DNA of 64,000 bases from Bacillus sp. Y1 (GTDB taxonomy: Bacteria; Bacillota; Bacilli; Bacillales; Cytobacillaceae): the NCBI RefSeq assembly GCF_003586445.1, contig NZ_CP030028.1, positions 4,672,501 to 4,736,500 of the forward strand, read 5' to 3'. The notes beneath the pieces were generated by a model that ran no database searches, was not told where the DNA came from, and saw only the letters and a list, made by a program, of their open reading frames with translations. Positions 8,662 to 19,093 of this stretch are shown in pieces (the stretch's first letter is position 1; each line of letters opens with the position of its first letter). Made by a program: the position numbers and the translations under genes.

Positions 8662-9882
8662 CTATTCGTTAAAAAGATCATAATACTTTTTGGTAACTAT
8701 ATTTCTCTGATAATTCTGATCGAATAATTGTATAACATTATTTTTAATCTCAGTTGATAAATGTTCATTGTTAGAGAGTTTAATTATAAAATCTACCAAT
8801 TCACCCGAATTATTATCATCTATAGTTATTCCCAGGTTATTTTTAATAATTAGGGAGCCAATTTCACTATCTTTACTCATAATACCTACGATAGGTTTTC
8901 CTGCTGCAAGGTAGGAATATGTTTTACTAGGAACCGCTGTCCCTTCAACTCCTTTTTCTAAACTTGTTATCATCAAGTCTCCTGTTGCAAGAACTTTCTC
9001 ATAATCTTCATTTGATTGATATGGATAGAAAAAGATATTATTTAATTGCTTTTCTTTAGCTAATTCCATTAATATGTCTTTCTTAAAACCCTCTCCTACA
9101 AAAACAAAAGCAATATTATTATTACCTTTAAGTTTTTCTGCAGCATCAACTATTATTTCAAGCTGATGAAATTTCCCCATATTTCCTGTATAGAGAATTA
9201 CAAACTTATCTGACAAATTTTCTCTTTTAGAAAACGAATTCTCTTTTTTTACTGGTTTAATTTTAGTTTTATCAGCCCAATTTGTAATAATTTTTATCCT
9301 ATTTTCACTTACACCCTTGTTTAGGATTTTTTCTTTCATATCAAAGCCTAAAACAATAACATTTTTTACTTTTTTAAATGCAAGATCGTTAATTAAATTG
9401 AACATTTTCACAAATACACTATCCTTATTCACAACACCCATTGCTACAGCAATATCTGGATATAAATCATGTATCAAATAGCTATATTCTTGTTTTTTTA
9501 GCAGATTAATAAAATATCCTACAACAGGAACAGTGGGAGGATTGGAGACAAATAGTACATGCTCCTTAGATTTACTAAATAGGAGATTAAATAGTACACT
9601 TAAAGTAAAACTAAAATAGTTAATTATCCGCCCTATTGAAGAGTTTTTGTTAAAATTCGATGTCCATATTCTAGAAATGTTTATCCCTTTATAATTGTCA
9701 TTAGTTAACAATTTTCTCTTTTCTTCATTATATATGTTTCTAGATGTAACTACCGAAACTTCCATTCCATATGATACTAGATCCTCAGCCAATTCTGTCA
9801 ATACCTTGCTTGAACCCGTTTTATTAGGATAGAAAAATTCCGAAACAATTACTATGCTTTTTGACTTATCATTACGTGGCAA
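8662..9882 (-). CDS. Glycosyltransferase family 4 (WbuB-like)
   Basis: About 406 residues. 'IVIVSEFFYPNKTGSSKVLTELAEDL' is the WbuB-type N-terminus, with an ordinary GT4 C-terminal lobe ('ILYTGNMGKFHQLEIIVDAAEKL', 'VGEGFKKDIL') and 'EKGVEGTAVPSKTYSYLAAGKPIVGI' in place of a standard EX7E motif, as in the WbuB subgroup that transfers amino or deoxy sugars. An ATG at 9891 touches the AGGAAGG site directly, whereas TTG at 9882 has 9-base spacing, so I prefer 9882. Substrate unknown. Confidence 0.87.
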   Translation of the reverse strand: MPRNDKSKSIVIVSEFFYPNKTGSSKVLTELAEDLVSYGMEVSVVTSRNIYNEEKRKLLTNDNYKGINISRIWTSNFNKNSSIGRIINYFSFTLSVLFNLLFSKSKEHVLFVSNPPTVPVVGYFINLLKKQEYSYLIHDLYPDIAVAMGVVNKDSVFVKMFNLINDLAFKKVKNVIVLGFDMKEKILNKGVSENRIKIITNWADKTKIKPVKKENSFSKRENLSDKFVILYTGNMGKFHQLEIIVDAAEKLKGNNNIAFVFVGEGFKKDILMELAKEKQLNNIFFYPYQSNEDYEKVLATGDLMITSLEKGVEGTAVPSKTYSYLAAGKPIVGIMSKDSEIGSLIIKNNLGITIDDNNSGELVDFIIKLSNNEHLSTEIKNNVIQLFDQNYQRNIVTKKYYDLFNE

Positions 9883-10069
9883 GAATGTCATCCTTCCTGA
9901 ATTAAGTAACGTTTTATATTTTTTATTATTTGCACTAATAATTTATTTATCGACAACTAATTACAAGTTATTACAAATTTAACTAAGCTATCATACCACA
10001 TTATTACAATAAAAAACAGTCAAAACAAGTAATCTCTTGTGACCTTTTGACTAGTGAATAAACATGAAA

Positions 10070-10102
10070 AATAACCAGTTTTTCAAAGAAAAACTGGTTA
10101 TT
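10070..10102 (-). terminator. Intrinsic terminator downstream of manC
   Basis: Perfect 15-bp arms (AATAACCAGTTTTTC / GAAAAACTGGTTATT) with a 3-base loop directly after the manC stop. The minus-strand transcript ends in a T-rich tail. Confidence 0.85.
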
Positions 10103-10115
10103 TACTTTTTAAGAA

Positions 10116-11513
10116 CTAATTGATAGAAGGAATTTTTTCTTCTTTTCGTTCTTCAATATACTTAACCACATCATCCCACTTAAACAGTAAGCGAGTAAAA
10201 TCCTCTTCACTAATATTTATTCCTGTTTGTACTTCGATAAACTCTAACTCTGAAGTTGCCTTAATACCATGGCGTTTACCAGCTGGTAAATGAATCGTGT
10301 CTCCAGCCTTTACGTTCAAAATTTCACTATCTAACGCAAGCTCTCCTTCGCCTCTTACAATAGTCCACACTTCATCTCTCATATTATGGAAGTGGTAACT
10401 AGAATTGCTTCCCTCACGAATACAAATACGCTTTGTAATCATTTCTTGACCACCATCATATTTACCATAGTCTAATGTTTTAGACCAACCCCATACACGT
10501 TCCTCATACATAGGTGGTGAATCGAATTGTGATATTAGTTCCTTGATATTTGGGCTTTTCGCTTTATCTGAAACAAGAATTCCATCTGGGCTAACAGCTA
10601 CTACTACATCATCTAACCCAACAATCGTAACAGGTATATCTAGTTCATTTATTAAATGAGTATTTTTTGAATCAGAACTAATAACTCCCTTACCAATTTT
10701 ATTAACAGTCATTTCCTCAGTAAGGGTATTCCATGTACCAAGATCCTTCCAGTATCCATCATATGGCAAGACTATAATTTTATCAGCCTTTTCAACTACT
10801 TCGTAATCAAAGCTAATTTTAGGCAATTCGCTATAATTAGCCTCTAAATGATAATAGTCAAGTGGAAGATTCTTATTTTCTAAGATTTCTAGAATATACT
10901 TTAATTTAAATGCAAATACTCCACAATTCCATAAAGCATTTTGTTCAAGTAGTCGCTGAGCTTTTTCTTCGTTAGGTTTTTCAGCAAATGAACTTACTGT
11001 TTTATAAGAGTTAGTATCCTCTGATGAGTTAGGGACAATATAACCATATTTTGTTGAAGGATAAGTCGGTTGAACTCCCAATAATCCTAAGTCAGCTTTA
11101 GATTGTTTTACTGCTTCTTCTAATTGCTTAACTTTATCAAAGAAGGTAGTTTCTACAAAAGGGTCAACTGGCAATACAGCAATAATCTCATCTTCACTAA
11201 CGTTTTGTACGGTGTATAAGTAAGATGCAGCCAATGCTATAGCTGGGAATGTGTCACGTCTTTCCGGTTCAATAATAAGAGGAACATCAAATCCAACTTG
11301 ACTATGAATCATGTCTCTTTGCATTTTAGATGTAGCAATTACAGCGGAGTTTGCGAGACCAACTGTCTTTAACTGACCCCATACACGTTGAACCATAGAT
11401 TGATTTTGTGCATTTTCATCTTTAAGAACTTTTAAAAATTGTTTTGAACGAGTATCGTTGGAAAGTGGCCAAAGTCTTTTTCCGGATCCACCTGACAATA
11501 GTACTAGTTTCAT
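10116..11513 (-). CDS. manC: Mannose-1-phosphate guanylyltransferase / mannose-6-phosphate isomerase, type II
   Basis: 465 residues, the normal length of bifunctional ManC/AlgA proteins. The nucleotidyltransferase domain starts with the pyrophosphorylase signature 'LLSGGSGKRLWPLSNDTRSKQFL'. It contains 'FAEKPNEEKAQ' and 'LWNCGVFAFK', and it ends in a cupin-type isomerase domain ('YHFHNMRDEVWTIVRGEGEL', 'GDTIHLPAGKRHGI'). It makes GDP-mannose from mannose-1-P and GTP, feeding Gmd and Fcl just upstream. A decayed second copy lies near 38.1-39.2 kb. Catalytic residues appear intact here. Confidence 0.95.
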   Translation of the reverse strand: MKLVLLSGGSGKRLWPLSNDTRSKQFLKVLKDENAQNQSMVQRVWGQLKTVGLANSAVIATSKMQRDMIHSQVGFDVPLIIEPERRDTFPAIALAASYLYTVQNVSEDEIIAVLPVDPFVETTFFDKVKQLEEAVKQSKADLGLLGVQPTYPSTKYGYIVPNSSEDTNSYKTVSSFAEKPNEEKAQRLLEQNALWNCGVFAFKLKYILEILENKNLPLDYYHLEANYSELPKISFDYEVVEKADKIIVLPYDGYWKDLGTWNTLTEEMTVNKIGKGVISSDSKNTHLINELDIPVTIVGLDDVVVAVSPDGILVSDKAKSPNIKELISQFDSPPMYEERVWGWSKTLDYGKYDGGQEMITKRICIREGSNSSYHFHNMRDEVWTIVRGEGELALDSEILNVKAGDTIHLPAGKRHGIKATSELEFIEVQTGINISEEDFTRLLFKWDDVVKYIEERKEEKIPSIN

Positions 11514-11762
11514 ATATTAAGTTCCCCCAATACTTATAATATTTATATATTAAGTAAATAATTATCGTTTACCATATGGAAAATAAATAACAAATAACCT
11601 TTTATATATTAACATTGATTACTGAAAGAGAAAAGTATTTGTGGGTATAAGGTAATAATTACTGATTCCCTTATTTATTTCCTGATACTTTCCTACTATA
11701 AAATCCATGTTCATTTCCAATTACTAAAAGAAGGGATGCTCGAGAGCAAACCTTCCCACATT

Positions 11763-13505
11763 CTAATTAGAAACTAATCGATTTACTTCCTCCATAACAA
11801 AGGTACAAATACTTTCTAGCTTCTTCTCACTTTGTTCCAGATTCTCCGCCTTTACTCCAAAGTAAAACTTCGCTTTTGGTTCTGTCCCAGAAGGTCGTAA
11901 GCAGAACCAAGACCCATCACTCAAGTGGAACTTTAATACATTTGATTTTGGTAAATCAATAACGTTTTCGGAACCAGAGATAATATCTAAGCTTTTTCCC
12001 TTACTATAATCTTCAATCGTTCTAACTTGTAGTCCAGCTACCTCCAATAACGGCTGTTTCCGGAACTGATCCATAATATACGCTATTCTTTGGGCTCCGT
12101 CTATTCCTTTTAATGTAATAGACTTTAAATCCTCCCGATAAAAACCATATTTTTCAAATATCTCTAATAGGCCTTCATAAAGAGATTTCCCTTTAGCTTT
12201 ATAGAATGCAGCAACTTCTGCAACAAAGACAGCTGACTGAACAGCATCTTTATCACGGACAAAATCACCCACTAAATATCCATAGCTTTCCTCATAACCA
12301 AATAAGAATGTATTTGATTTCGTCTGTTCAAACTCATGAATTTTTTCACCAATGAATTTAAACCCTGTTAAGGTGTCGATAGTTTCGATTCCATATGCTT
12401 TAGCAATTTCACGACCAATCTCTGATGTTACAATTGTTTTCACAACTACACCATTACTCGGAAGGGTACCTTGTTCTTTTTTCTGTGATAGTAGGTACTC
12501 AAGCATAAGTCCTCCGAGTTGATTTCCCGTTAGTACAATATACTCCCCAGATTGATTTTTCACAGCAACTCCTAATCGGTCAGCATCAGGATCTGTGGCA
12601 AGTAGTAGATCGGCATTTTCTCTTTCACCATAAGCAATTGCAAGCTCAAATGCTGCGTGTTCTTCAGGATTTGGTGATGTAACAGTAGAGAAATTTGGAT
12701 CTGGTAATTCCTGCTCTTTAACTATTGTAACGTTCTCGAAGCCAAATGCTTTTAACCCATCTCGCACAGGGTGATTGGCTGTACCATGTAGAGGTGAAAA
12801 TACAATTTTTAGGTCTCTAGATACTTTCTTTACTAATTCTTTATTTTGTTGAATATTCTCTAGAGCTGTAATGTATGCACTATCAACTTTTTTTCCTATA
12901 TATGTTAGGAGTTCTTTTTCTAAAAGTACTTCTTCTTGTTCAACAGCTACTATTAACTCGTCTTCCACTTCATTAATATACTTGATTATTTCATTTACAC
13001 CTTCAGGAGGCAATTGACCTCCATCTTCTCCATATACTTTAAAACCATTGTACTCTGGGGGATTATGGCTTGCTGTAATAACAACTCCAGATACAGCATT
13101 TAGATATCTAACTGCAAATGAGAGAAGTGGAGTAGGACGAAGCTCTTCAAACAAATATACTTTTACTCCGTGTTTTCCAGCTGTTTTGGCAACTTCAAGA
13201 GCAAACTCACGGGATTTATGACGAGAGTCATATGCTATTACAAGCCCTCTTTGTTTCGCATTCTCACCTTGGTGGTCTATATATTTTGCTAATCCTTCTG
13301 ACGCCCTTCGAATGGTGTATATATTCATTCGATTTATTCCAGGACCAATCTCCCCCCTCATTCCACCTGTACCAAACTCTAAATGCTTGTAAAAGCTATC
13401 TTCTAACATGCTTTTATTATCTTGAATATCATTTAATTGCTGCTTAAGTTCAGTATCTAAATCATTCTTTTTTGTCCATCGTTCAATGTTTTTTTCCCAA
13501 TTCAT
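11763..13505 (-). CDS. pgcA: Phosphoglucomutase/phosphomannomutase (PgcA type)
   Basis: 580 residues, alpha-D-phosphohexomutase superfamily. The phosphoserine loop is in '[20 protein letters not shown]', the metal loop is '[11 protein letters not shown]', the sugar-binding loop is '[12 protein letters not shown]', and the phosphate-binding loop near the C-terminus is '[14 protein letters not shown]'. Long Bacillus PgcA-type enzymes convert glucose-6-P/glucose-1-P. In this gdp-sugar setting it could also convert mannose-6-P to mannose-1-P for ManC. That second activity is inferred from position. It lies between manC and gmd on the same strand. Confidence 0.92.
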   Translation of the reverse strand: MNWEKNIERWTKKNDLDTELKQQLNDIQDNKSMLEDSFYKHLEFGTGGMRGEIGPGINRMNIYTIRRASEGLAKYIDHQGENAKQRGLVIAYDSRHKSREFALEVAKTAGKHGVKVYLFEELRPTPLLSFAVRYLNAVSGVVITASHNPPEYNGFKVYGEDGGQLPPEGVNEIIKYINEVEDELIVAVEQEEVLLEKELLTYIGKKVDSAYITALENIQQNKELVKKVSRDLKIVFSPLHGTANHPVRDGLKAFGFENVTIVKEQELPDPNFSTVTSPNPEEHAAFELAIAYGERENADLLLATDPDADRLGVAVKNQSGEYIVLTGNQLGGLMLEYLLSQKKEQGTLPSNGVVVKTIVTSEIGREIAKAYGIETIDTLTGFKFIGEKIHEFEQTKSNTFLFGYEESYGYLVGDFVRDKDAVQSAVFVAEVAAFYKAKGKSLYEGLLEIFEKYGFYREDLKSITLKGIDGAQRIAYIMDQFRKQPLLEVAGLQVRTIEDYSKGKSLDIISGSENVIDLPKSNVLKFHLSDGSWFCLRPSGTEPKAKFYFGVKAENLEQSEKKLESICTFVMEEVNRLVSN

Positions 13506-13607
13506 AACTATAATTACTCCCAGCTTTTTTCATTATTATTAACCACCACTATTTTCGATAGTACCAAAAGGAACAACTGCATCATAAAGCATTATGTATT
13601 TTGTGAT

Positions 13608-13663
13608 AAAAAAAAGAGCATCATCACGGCACACTCTTTATAGTGACTGCTATGACAATGCTC
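13608..13663 (-). terminator. Probable intrinsic terminator downstream of gmd
   Basis: GAGCAT..TCA and TGA..ATGCTC arms with small internal mismatches enclose a loop. On the minus strand the stem is followed by eight T residues (complement of 13608-13615), a few bases past the gmd stop. Confidence 0.65.
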
Positions 13664-13676
13664 CAGAGGACTTAGA

Positions 13677-14756
13677 TTAATCAAACATCTTCTTTGCAGT
13701 TTGTTCTTTTTCTACCTTTTTCATATCAGCTTCAACCATTAAACGAACAAGTTCTTCAAAAGAAGTTCTTGTAGGATTCCATCCTAATAATGTTTTCGCC
13801 TTGTTTGGATCACCAAGTAACTGGTCAACTTCAGCAGGACGGAAGAACTTTGGATCAACGTCAACAATTGTTTCACCTGTCGCTTTATTAATTCCCTTTT
13901 CTTCTACACCGTTGCCTTTCCACTCAATCTCAATACCTACGTGCTTAAATGAAAGCTCTACGAATTCTCGTACCGTATGCATTTCACCTGTAGCAATTAC
14001 AAAGTCTTCAGGGTTTTGATGCTGAAGAATTAACCACATACACTCAACATAATCCTTCGCATATCCCCAGTCACGTAAAGAATCAAGATTTCCTAATGAA
14101 AGCTTTGTTTGTTTGCCTTGGGCAATTCTAGCCGCAGCAAGAGTTATCTTACGAGTAACAAATGTTTCTCCACGTCTTTCTGATTCATGATTGAAAAGAA
14201 TTCCGTTTACAGCAAACATGTTATATGATTCTCTGTAATTTTTTGTAATCCAAAAACCGTAAATCTTAGCTACACCGTACGGTGAACGAGGGTAGAAAGG
14301 TGTCGTCTCTTTTTGTGGAACTTCTTGAACCTTCCCGTACAATTCGGATGTAGAAGCCTGATATACACGAGTCTTATCTACTAGACCTAGAATTCGAACA
14401 GCTTCAAGAATATTTAATGTACCTTTCCCATCTACATCAAGGGTATATCCAGGCATATCGAAAGATACACGAACATGCGACTGTGCCGCTAAATTATAGA
14501 TTTCGTCTGGTTGAATATCACCAATCAAACGAGTAATGTTTAGGGCATCTGTTACGTCTCCATAATGCAAATGGAAGTTTTTGTTATCTTTTAATACTTT
14601 TGCTTCCTCTGTAGTCATAACATCCTCGAGGCGTTCTTGGTTATAAGAAGAACTACGTCTGATTACACCATGAACTTCATATCCTTTATCTAATAAAAAT
14701 TCTACTAAGTACGATCCGTCTTGTCCTGTAACACCAGTAACTAATGCTTTTTTCAT
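13677..14756 (-). CDS. gmd: GDP-mannose 4,6-dehydratase
   Basis: About 359 residues. Extended SDR with the NADP-binding motif '[23 protein letters not shown]', the catalytic YxxxK in '[12 protein letters not shown]' and the dimer/substrate signature '[18 protein letters not shown]' of GDP-mannose dehydratases. It turns GDP-D-mannose into GDP-4-keto-6-deoxymannose. An in-frame TTG lies 12 bases upstream, but GGAGG stands 5 bases before the ATG at 14756, so that ATG is chosen. The next gene in the pathway (fcl) ends 20 bp upstream. A broken, partly inverted remnant of a second copy lies near 50.1-50.6 kb. Confidence 0.96.
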   Translation of the reverse strand: MKKALVTGVTGQDGSYLVEFLLDKGYEVHGVIRRSSSYNQERLEDVMTTEEAKVLKDNKNFHLHYGDVTDALNITRLIGDIQPDEIYNLAAQSHVRVSFDMPGYTLDVDGKGTLNILEAVRILGLVDKTRVYQASTSELYGKVQEVPQKETTPFYPRSPYGVAKIYGFWITKNYRESYNMFAVNGILFNHESERRGETFVTRKITLAAARIAQGKQTKLSLGNLDSLRDWGYAKDYVECMWLILQHQNPEDFVIATGEMHTVREFVELSFKHVGIEIEWKGNGVEEKGINKATGETIVDVDPKFFRPAEVDQLLGDPNKAKTLLGWNPTRTSFEELVRLMVEADMKKVEKEQTAKKMFD

Positions 14757-14776
14757 ATTATCCTCCAAGCGATATA

Positions 14777-15709
14777 TTAATTATTTTTATTCTCTAGGAA
14801 CCAATTATAAGCTTTGGTTAAGCCTTCCTCTAATGAGGTTGAAGCCTTCCAACCAAGATTATTAATTCTTGTAACATCGACGAGTTTACGTGGTGTCCCG
14901 TCTGGTTTACTTGTATCAAACTTTATTTCTCCCTGATATCCAACAATAGATTTGACTTTTTCTGCAAGCTCCTTAATTGAAATGTCATCTCCCACTCCAA
15001 TGTTTACAATTTCATTCTCATTGTAATTTTCCATCAAGAACAGACAAGCTTCAGCTAAATCTTCTGAATACAAGAACTCTCTCTTGGGAGTACCGGTACC
15101 CCAAACCTCAACAAACGGAGTATTTTGTTGCTTTGCTTCATGAAATTTTCTAATAAGAGCTGGCAGAACATGTGATGTGTGAAGATCAAAGTTGTCATTT
15201 GGGCCATATAGATTAGTTGGCATTGCCGAAATATACTTTGTACCATATTGTCGATTATAGGATTGGCACATATTTATACCAGCAATCTTAGCAATTGCGT
15301 ATGGTGCGTTTGTTGGTTCTAGCTCTCCTGTAAGTAGGTATTCTTCTTTTAAAGGCTGAGGAGCTAATTTAGGATAAATACATGTACTTCCTAGAAATAG
15401 AAGCTTCTTAACATTGTTTCTATATGAAGCATCAATAACATTCGTTTGAATTAATAAGTTATCTCTAATAAAATCAGCAGGATATTCATTGTTTGCCACA
15501 ATCCCACCTACTTTAGCTGCAGCTAGAAATACAAATTCTGGCTTTTCTTCTTCAAAGAATACGTCAACATCTTGTTTAGATCTAAGGTCTAATTCAGAGC
15601 TTGTTTTCACAACTAGATTTGAATAACCTTCCTTTATTAATGCATTGTAAATAGATGATCCCACAAGTCCTCTGTGACCAGCTACATATATCTTTGAATT
15701 TTTATTCAT
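14777..15709 (-). CDS. fcl: GDP-L-fucose synthase
   Basis: About 310 residues. '[18 protein letters not shown]' is the conserved Rossmann start of Fcl/WcaG, and '[24 protein letters not shown]' and 'YAIAKIAGI' carry the catalytic Ser-Tyr-Lys. It performs the 3,5-epimerisation and NADPH reduction that complete GDP-L-fucose synthesis. A GTG 9 bases upstream is open, but the ATG at 15709 is correctly spaced from GAGGTG. It is placed immediately before gmd, so the two form a pathway pair that likely shares one transcript. Confidence 0.95.
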   Translation of the reverse strand: MNKNSKIYVAGHRGLVGSSIYNALIKEGYSNLVVKTSSELDLRSKQDVDVFFEEEKPEFVFLAAAKVGGIVANNEYPADFIRDNLLIQTNVIDASYRNNVKKLLFLGSTCIYPKLAPQPLKEEYLLTGELEPTNAPYAIAKIAGINMCQSYNRQYGTKYISAMPTNLYGPNDNFDLHTSHVLPALIRKFHEAKQQNTPFVEVWGTGTPKREFLYSEDLAEACLFLMENYNENEIVNIGVGDDISIKELAEKVKSIVGYQGEIKFDTSKPDGTPRKLVDVTRINNLGWKASTSLEEGLTKAYNWFLENKNN

Positions 15710-15801
15710 GATTGTCACCTCGTATATTTATTATGGTTAAGTAGAAACATTAATATGAACTACACTTAATAATTTTGAAAAACCCTGTAGATTATTTCAA
15801 A

Positions 15802-15848
15802 AATAAAGAGAACCAATCATACATTCAGATTGATTCTCCATTATTAAT
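15802..15848 (-). terminator. Probable intrinsic terminator downstream of the sugar transferase gene
   Basis: Arms GAGAACCAATC and GATTGATTCTC (one mismatch) with a 9-10-base loop and a T-rich minus-strand tail. Confidence 0.6.
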
Positions 15849-15929
15849 TGTTACGTTTAGACTAAATATCAAATAATAGAATTTTACAACCAATATGATG
15901 AATGAAGTTTCAATTCTTACTTTTAACCT

Positions 15930-16556
15930 CTACAGAGCTTCTGTAGATTTTGTTGGTTTTTGTTCTAATTGCATACCTTCCTGGACACCGTCACCTTTTA
16001 AAACCCTTGAAATTGTTAATAAGAAAATTTTAAGATCAAATGAAAAGGATAGGTTATTAATGTATAAGCCGTCTAACCTTGCTTTTTCTTTATAGCCAAT
16101 CGTATCTCTTCCATTAATTTGTGCAAATCCTGTTAACCCAGGTAACACACTATATACATTATTCTTAACACGCTCATAATAAAGTTCCTTTTCATCTTTA
16201 ATTATAGGTCTTGGGCCTATTATACTCATTTCACCCTTAACTATATTTATAATTTGCGGTAACTCATCAAGACTACTTTTACGCAAAAATTTACCTACCT
16301 TAGTTATATGATAATCAGGGTCTTCAAGTAAATAGGTAGGCATGTTTTTTGGGGTATCCACCCTCATAGTCCTAAATTTATATACGTAGAACTCTTTCTC
16401 ATCTTTGCCTAGTCTAAGTTGTTTAAAGAATAATGGCCCTTTGGAATCCAACTTGATTAGAATTCCAATTAAAACAAAGAAGGGTAGTAATAAAGTTAAT
16501 GCAATTAACGAGAGAAGGAAATCAATCGGTCTTTTTACATAATTTCGATAGAACAT
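15930..16556 (-). CDS. Initiating sugar-phosphate transferase (bacterial sugar transferase, PGT family)
   Basis: About 208 residues: a single membrane segment near residues 10-30 (FLLSLIALTLLLPFFVLIGILI) and the monotopic PGT domain. Conserved motifs are 'GPLFFKQLRLGKDEKEFYVYKFRTM', 'KSSLDELPQIINIVKGEMSIIGPRP' and 'VLPGLTGFAQINGRD'. Such enzymes attach the first sugar phosphate to undecaprenyl phosphate. It sits at the promoter-proximal end of the fcl-gmd-pgcA-manC run and would start the first polymer. ATG at 16556 has GGTGGGGG ahead. A second PGT lies at 50.7-51.4 kb. Confidence 0.93.
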   Translation of the reverse strand: MFYRNYVKRPIDFLLSLIALTLLLPFFVLIGILIKLDSKGPLFFKQLRLGKDEKEFYVYKFRTMRVDTPKNMPTYLLEDPDYHITKVGKFLRKSSLDELPQIINIVKGEMSIIGPRPIIKDEKELYYERVKNNVYSVLPGLTGFAQINGRDTIGYKEKARLDGLYINNLSFSFDLKIFLLTISRVLKGDGVQEGMQLEQKPTKSTEAL

Positions 16557-16906
16557 ATTAACCCCCACCATTACAAGATAAGATATATATTTTTTTCTAT
16601 GTCTGATATAACTTTGATTAATAATATGCTAGAAATCTAAACTTATAAACTTTCCGCCTATTTATCCTCACTTAACAAGGACGAATTACCTAAACTATAC
16701 TATCACAAATATGAAACTTTAAAAATACTTTTTTTTGGAAATATTTTTGTATTTTTTGTCATTTGCCAAATTGTATTCTAACATAGATGAAAGTACTTTG
16801 GGGAACAATTTTATGAATAAAATTGCAATTTATATTTCGTAACATTTATTTAGACGTAACCTTTTATTGGAAAGTTTCTTTTCCAGATCTTTTTTATATA
16901 ATTTTT
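16557..16906. other. 350-bp intergenic region, no gene found
   Basis: AT-rich spacer between the sugar transferase start and the subtilase stop. It probably contains the minus-strand promoter of the polysaccharide genes and a weak hairpin (GGAAA...TTTCC near 16870-16886) after the subtilase. No open frame with a ribosome binding site was seen. Confidence 0.5.
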
Positions 16907-18865
16907 TTATTGAAGTACTGTATCCTCCACTGAACCTATTCCACCGAGTATAGTTATGTCCTTTATCCCATATTTATTTAGAACTGACTCCGTAACATCT
17001 GGTAAGGTTTCTTTTTTAGTTAACAATAAGCCTGTCCCTTGTTTTGTAATTAGAACAGAGCCGGTTAGTGCATCTGCGAAACTAGTCCCACTTGATATAT
17101 AAGTCCTATTTGCTTCTTGGAAGTACGTATTAAAGATATTTGCAGCTACTTCGTATCGATCTTTTCCACCAATCCTTGTTGGGTTAGGTAAAGAATAATA
17201 TACTGAAGGGCTAACACTTCCTTCACCCCCTACAACAATAGATGAAGTAACAGGATGTGTACTTAAAAATTCTTTGGTTTCATAAGGTAACTCATTTGTC
17301 TTTGTCAAAAGAATAGGTACACCTACTTTTGAAGCATACGGCGCAATAGCAAGAGCATCAGGATAATTCAATCCATTTGTAACTACAACTGAACTATAAC
17401 TCCCTAATTCTCTAGCAATATTTGCCGATACTTCAAATCGATTCTTACCATCTATTCTTCGAATGTTAAGTCCCATTTGGCTAAGTTCATTTATTACACC
17501 ATCTGAAATGCTGGCCTTTCCCCCAATAATAATTACTTCTTTAGCACCAAGTCTTTCTATTTCTTGCTTCGTTGCAACCGTCAAATGTGAAGGAGCTGTT
17601 AAAAGAATGGGTGCATTGTATTTATAGGCAAGAGGCCCTGCTGATAATGCGTCAGCAAATGCAATATAATTACTAATAAAGACCGTATTTGATGAATCCC
17701 AGCCTTTTCTCGATACGTTTATTGCCACTTCAAATCGATCCTTACCCGCAATTCTGTCAGGATAGCTAGGTGCTTGAATTAGTCCATAACCAAAGTAAGA
17801 ATCTCTTCCAGTCACACCAAGATCTACAGCCATTTCCTTAAGCTTGTTCCTTAAAAACAAGTTAGACTGTGTAGGATACATTTCCTTTAATAAAGCTAGG
17901 TTCCCAGTTACAAAACCAGTAGCCATCGATGTACCACCAAAGGTAGCATACCCATTATTTAAATAGGTACTTAAAATCTCTACTCCTGGTGCCGAAACTT
18001 CAATGGCATTTCCTGTCGCCGAGAAACTTGCCCGATTATTTGATTGATCTACAGCAGCTACTGCAATAGCAGATTCATACCTCGCTGGGTACTCAACTGT
18101 ATCTCCACTTCCATCTATATTTCCATTATTCCCTCCCGCCGCAACGACGGATAAACCTAGATGATTTGCTTTATAGATTGTTTGTTCAAGGAGAATTGAG
18201 TGTCTACCGGAGCCCAAACTTAAGTTAATAATGTCAATATCATTGTTAATACACCACTCAATCCCAGACACCAAATTTGATACTAACCCTTCTCCATATT
18301 GATTAATTACTTTTACAGAATATATTTCTGCATCTGGCGCTATTCCGACTGTCCCTATCTCATTATTTTTTGCCGCAATGATCCCTGCAACATGTGTTCC
18401 ATGACCAAAATCATCATAATAAGAGGTTGTGTAGGATTGAAATGATACTCCACCTGCAATCGCTAAATCCTCATGTGGAGATATTCCGCTGTCTAGTACA
18501 GCAATTTTTACTCCCTTCCCAGTATAGCTATTATTTCCGTTAGGATTAGTTGCACGAACTGTATTATATCCCCAATCTTTAATTTGCCCCTCCACCCGAA
18601 TGGGCTGGTCTTGTTCAATCGCAACAATACTGGGATCCATTCTTAATCTATCAATAGAATTTGCAGGTATATTCACTTTTACTGCAGGTGTAAAATCAAA
18701 CTCCCCAAGGATAATTCCATTATTTTCCTCTATTAAGCTAGTATTAACAGAATCCCTAAATAAAATGATAACCTCTTTATTTATGTTACCCACCTCTGCA
18801 AGAACAAAGGAGGGAGAAAGAATTAATATACATATAATAATCAATGAAGCTAGTCGTTTACTCAT
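16907..18865 (-). CDS. Secreted subtilisin-like serine protease with three C-terminal CWB2 repeats
   Basis: 652 residues. A signal peptide ends near 'SPSFVLAEV', and a short propeptide-like region is followed by a peptidase S8 domain. The catalytic triad is D125 (AVLDSG), H155 (GHGTHVAG) and S313 (GTSMATG), with an oxyanion Asn in 'AAGGNNGN', so it should be active. Residues from about 370 carry three cell wall binding 2 (PF04122) repeats with 'RIAGKDRFEVAINVS', 'RIDGKNRFEVSANIA' and 'RIGGKDRYEVAANIF'. CWB2 repeats hold proteins non-covalently on the wall through secondary polymers. Two more CWB2 genes lie within 7 kb. The substrate is unknown. Confidence 0.93.
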   Translation of the reverse strand: MSKRLASLIIICILILSPSFVLAEVGNINKEVIILFRDSVNTSLIEENNGIILGEFDFTPAVKVNIPANSIDRLRMDPSIVAIEQDQPIRVEGQIKDWGYNTVRATNPNGNNSYTGKGVKIAVLDSGISPHEDLAIAGGVSFQSYTTSYYDDFGHGTHVAGIIAAKNNEIGTVGIAPDAEIYSVKVINQYGEGLVSNLVSGIEWCINNDIDIINLSLGSGRHSILLEQTIYKANHLGLSVVAAGGNNGNIDGSGDTVEYPARYESAIAVAAVDQSNNRASFSATGNAIEVSAPGVEILSTYLNNGYATFGGTSMATGFVTGNLALLKEMYPTQSNLFLRNKLKEMAVDLGVTGRDSYFGYGLIQAPSYPDRIAGKDRFEVAINVSRKGWDSSNTVFISNYIAFADALSAGPLAYKYNAPILLTAPSHLTVATKQEIERLGAKEVIIIGGKASISDGVINELSQMGLNIRRIDGKNRFEVSANIARELGSYSSVVVTNGLNYPDALAIAPYASKVGVPILLTKTNELPYETKEFLSTHPVTSSIVVGGEGSVSPSVYYSLPNPTRIGGKDRYEVAANIFNTYFQEANRTYISSGTSFADALTGSVLITKQGTGLLLTKKETLPDVTESVLNKYGIKDITILGGIGSVEDTVLQ

Positions 18866-19041
18866 AGCACTATCTTCCTTTCACTTCTTTTATAGATTAT
18901 TATAGTTAACTTATATACTAAAGTCAGGTTCTATATTTTTGGAAAAAGAAATCCAGTGTGCTAATTAACTAAAACATTTCCAACGGAGATTAATAAAAGA
19001 AGAAAACGAAGAGAAAAGTAAGAGGAGAAGTGGAATCTTAG

Positions 19042-19076
19042 ATTCTAACAGGCAGCAGACAGATGCCTGTTAGAAT
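19042..19076 (-). terminator. Intrinsic terminator downstream of galE
   Basis: Perfect 13-bp arms (ATTCTAACAGGCA / TGCCTGTTAGAAT) with a 9-base loop, 18 bp past the galE stop. Confidence 0.8.
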
Positions 19077-19093
19077 GCTTTTATAAAATCAGT

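Noticed and set aside
13801..14019. Plus-strand frame inside gmd
   Set aside because: Antisense shadow of a conserved enzyme gene. A similar shadow appears in the gmd remnant at 50141-50344 for the same reason.
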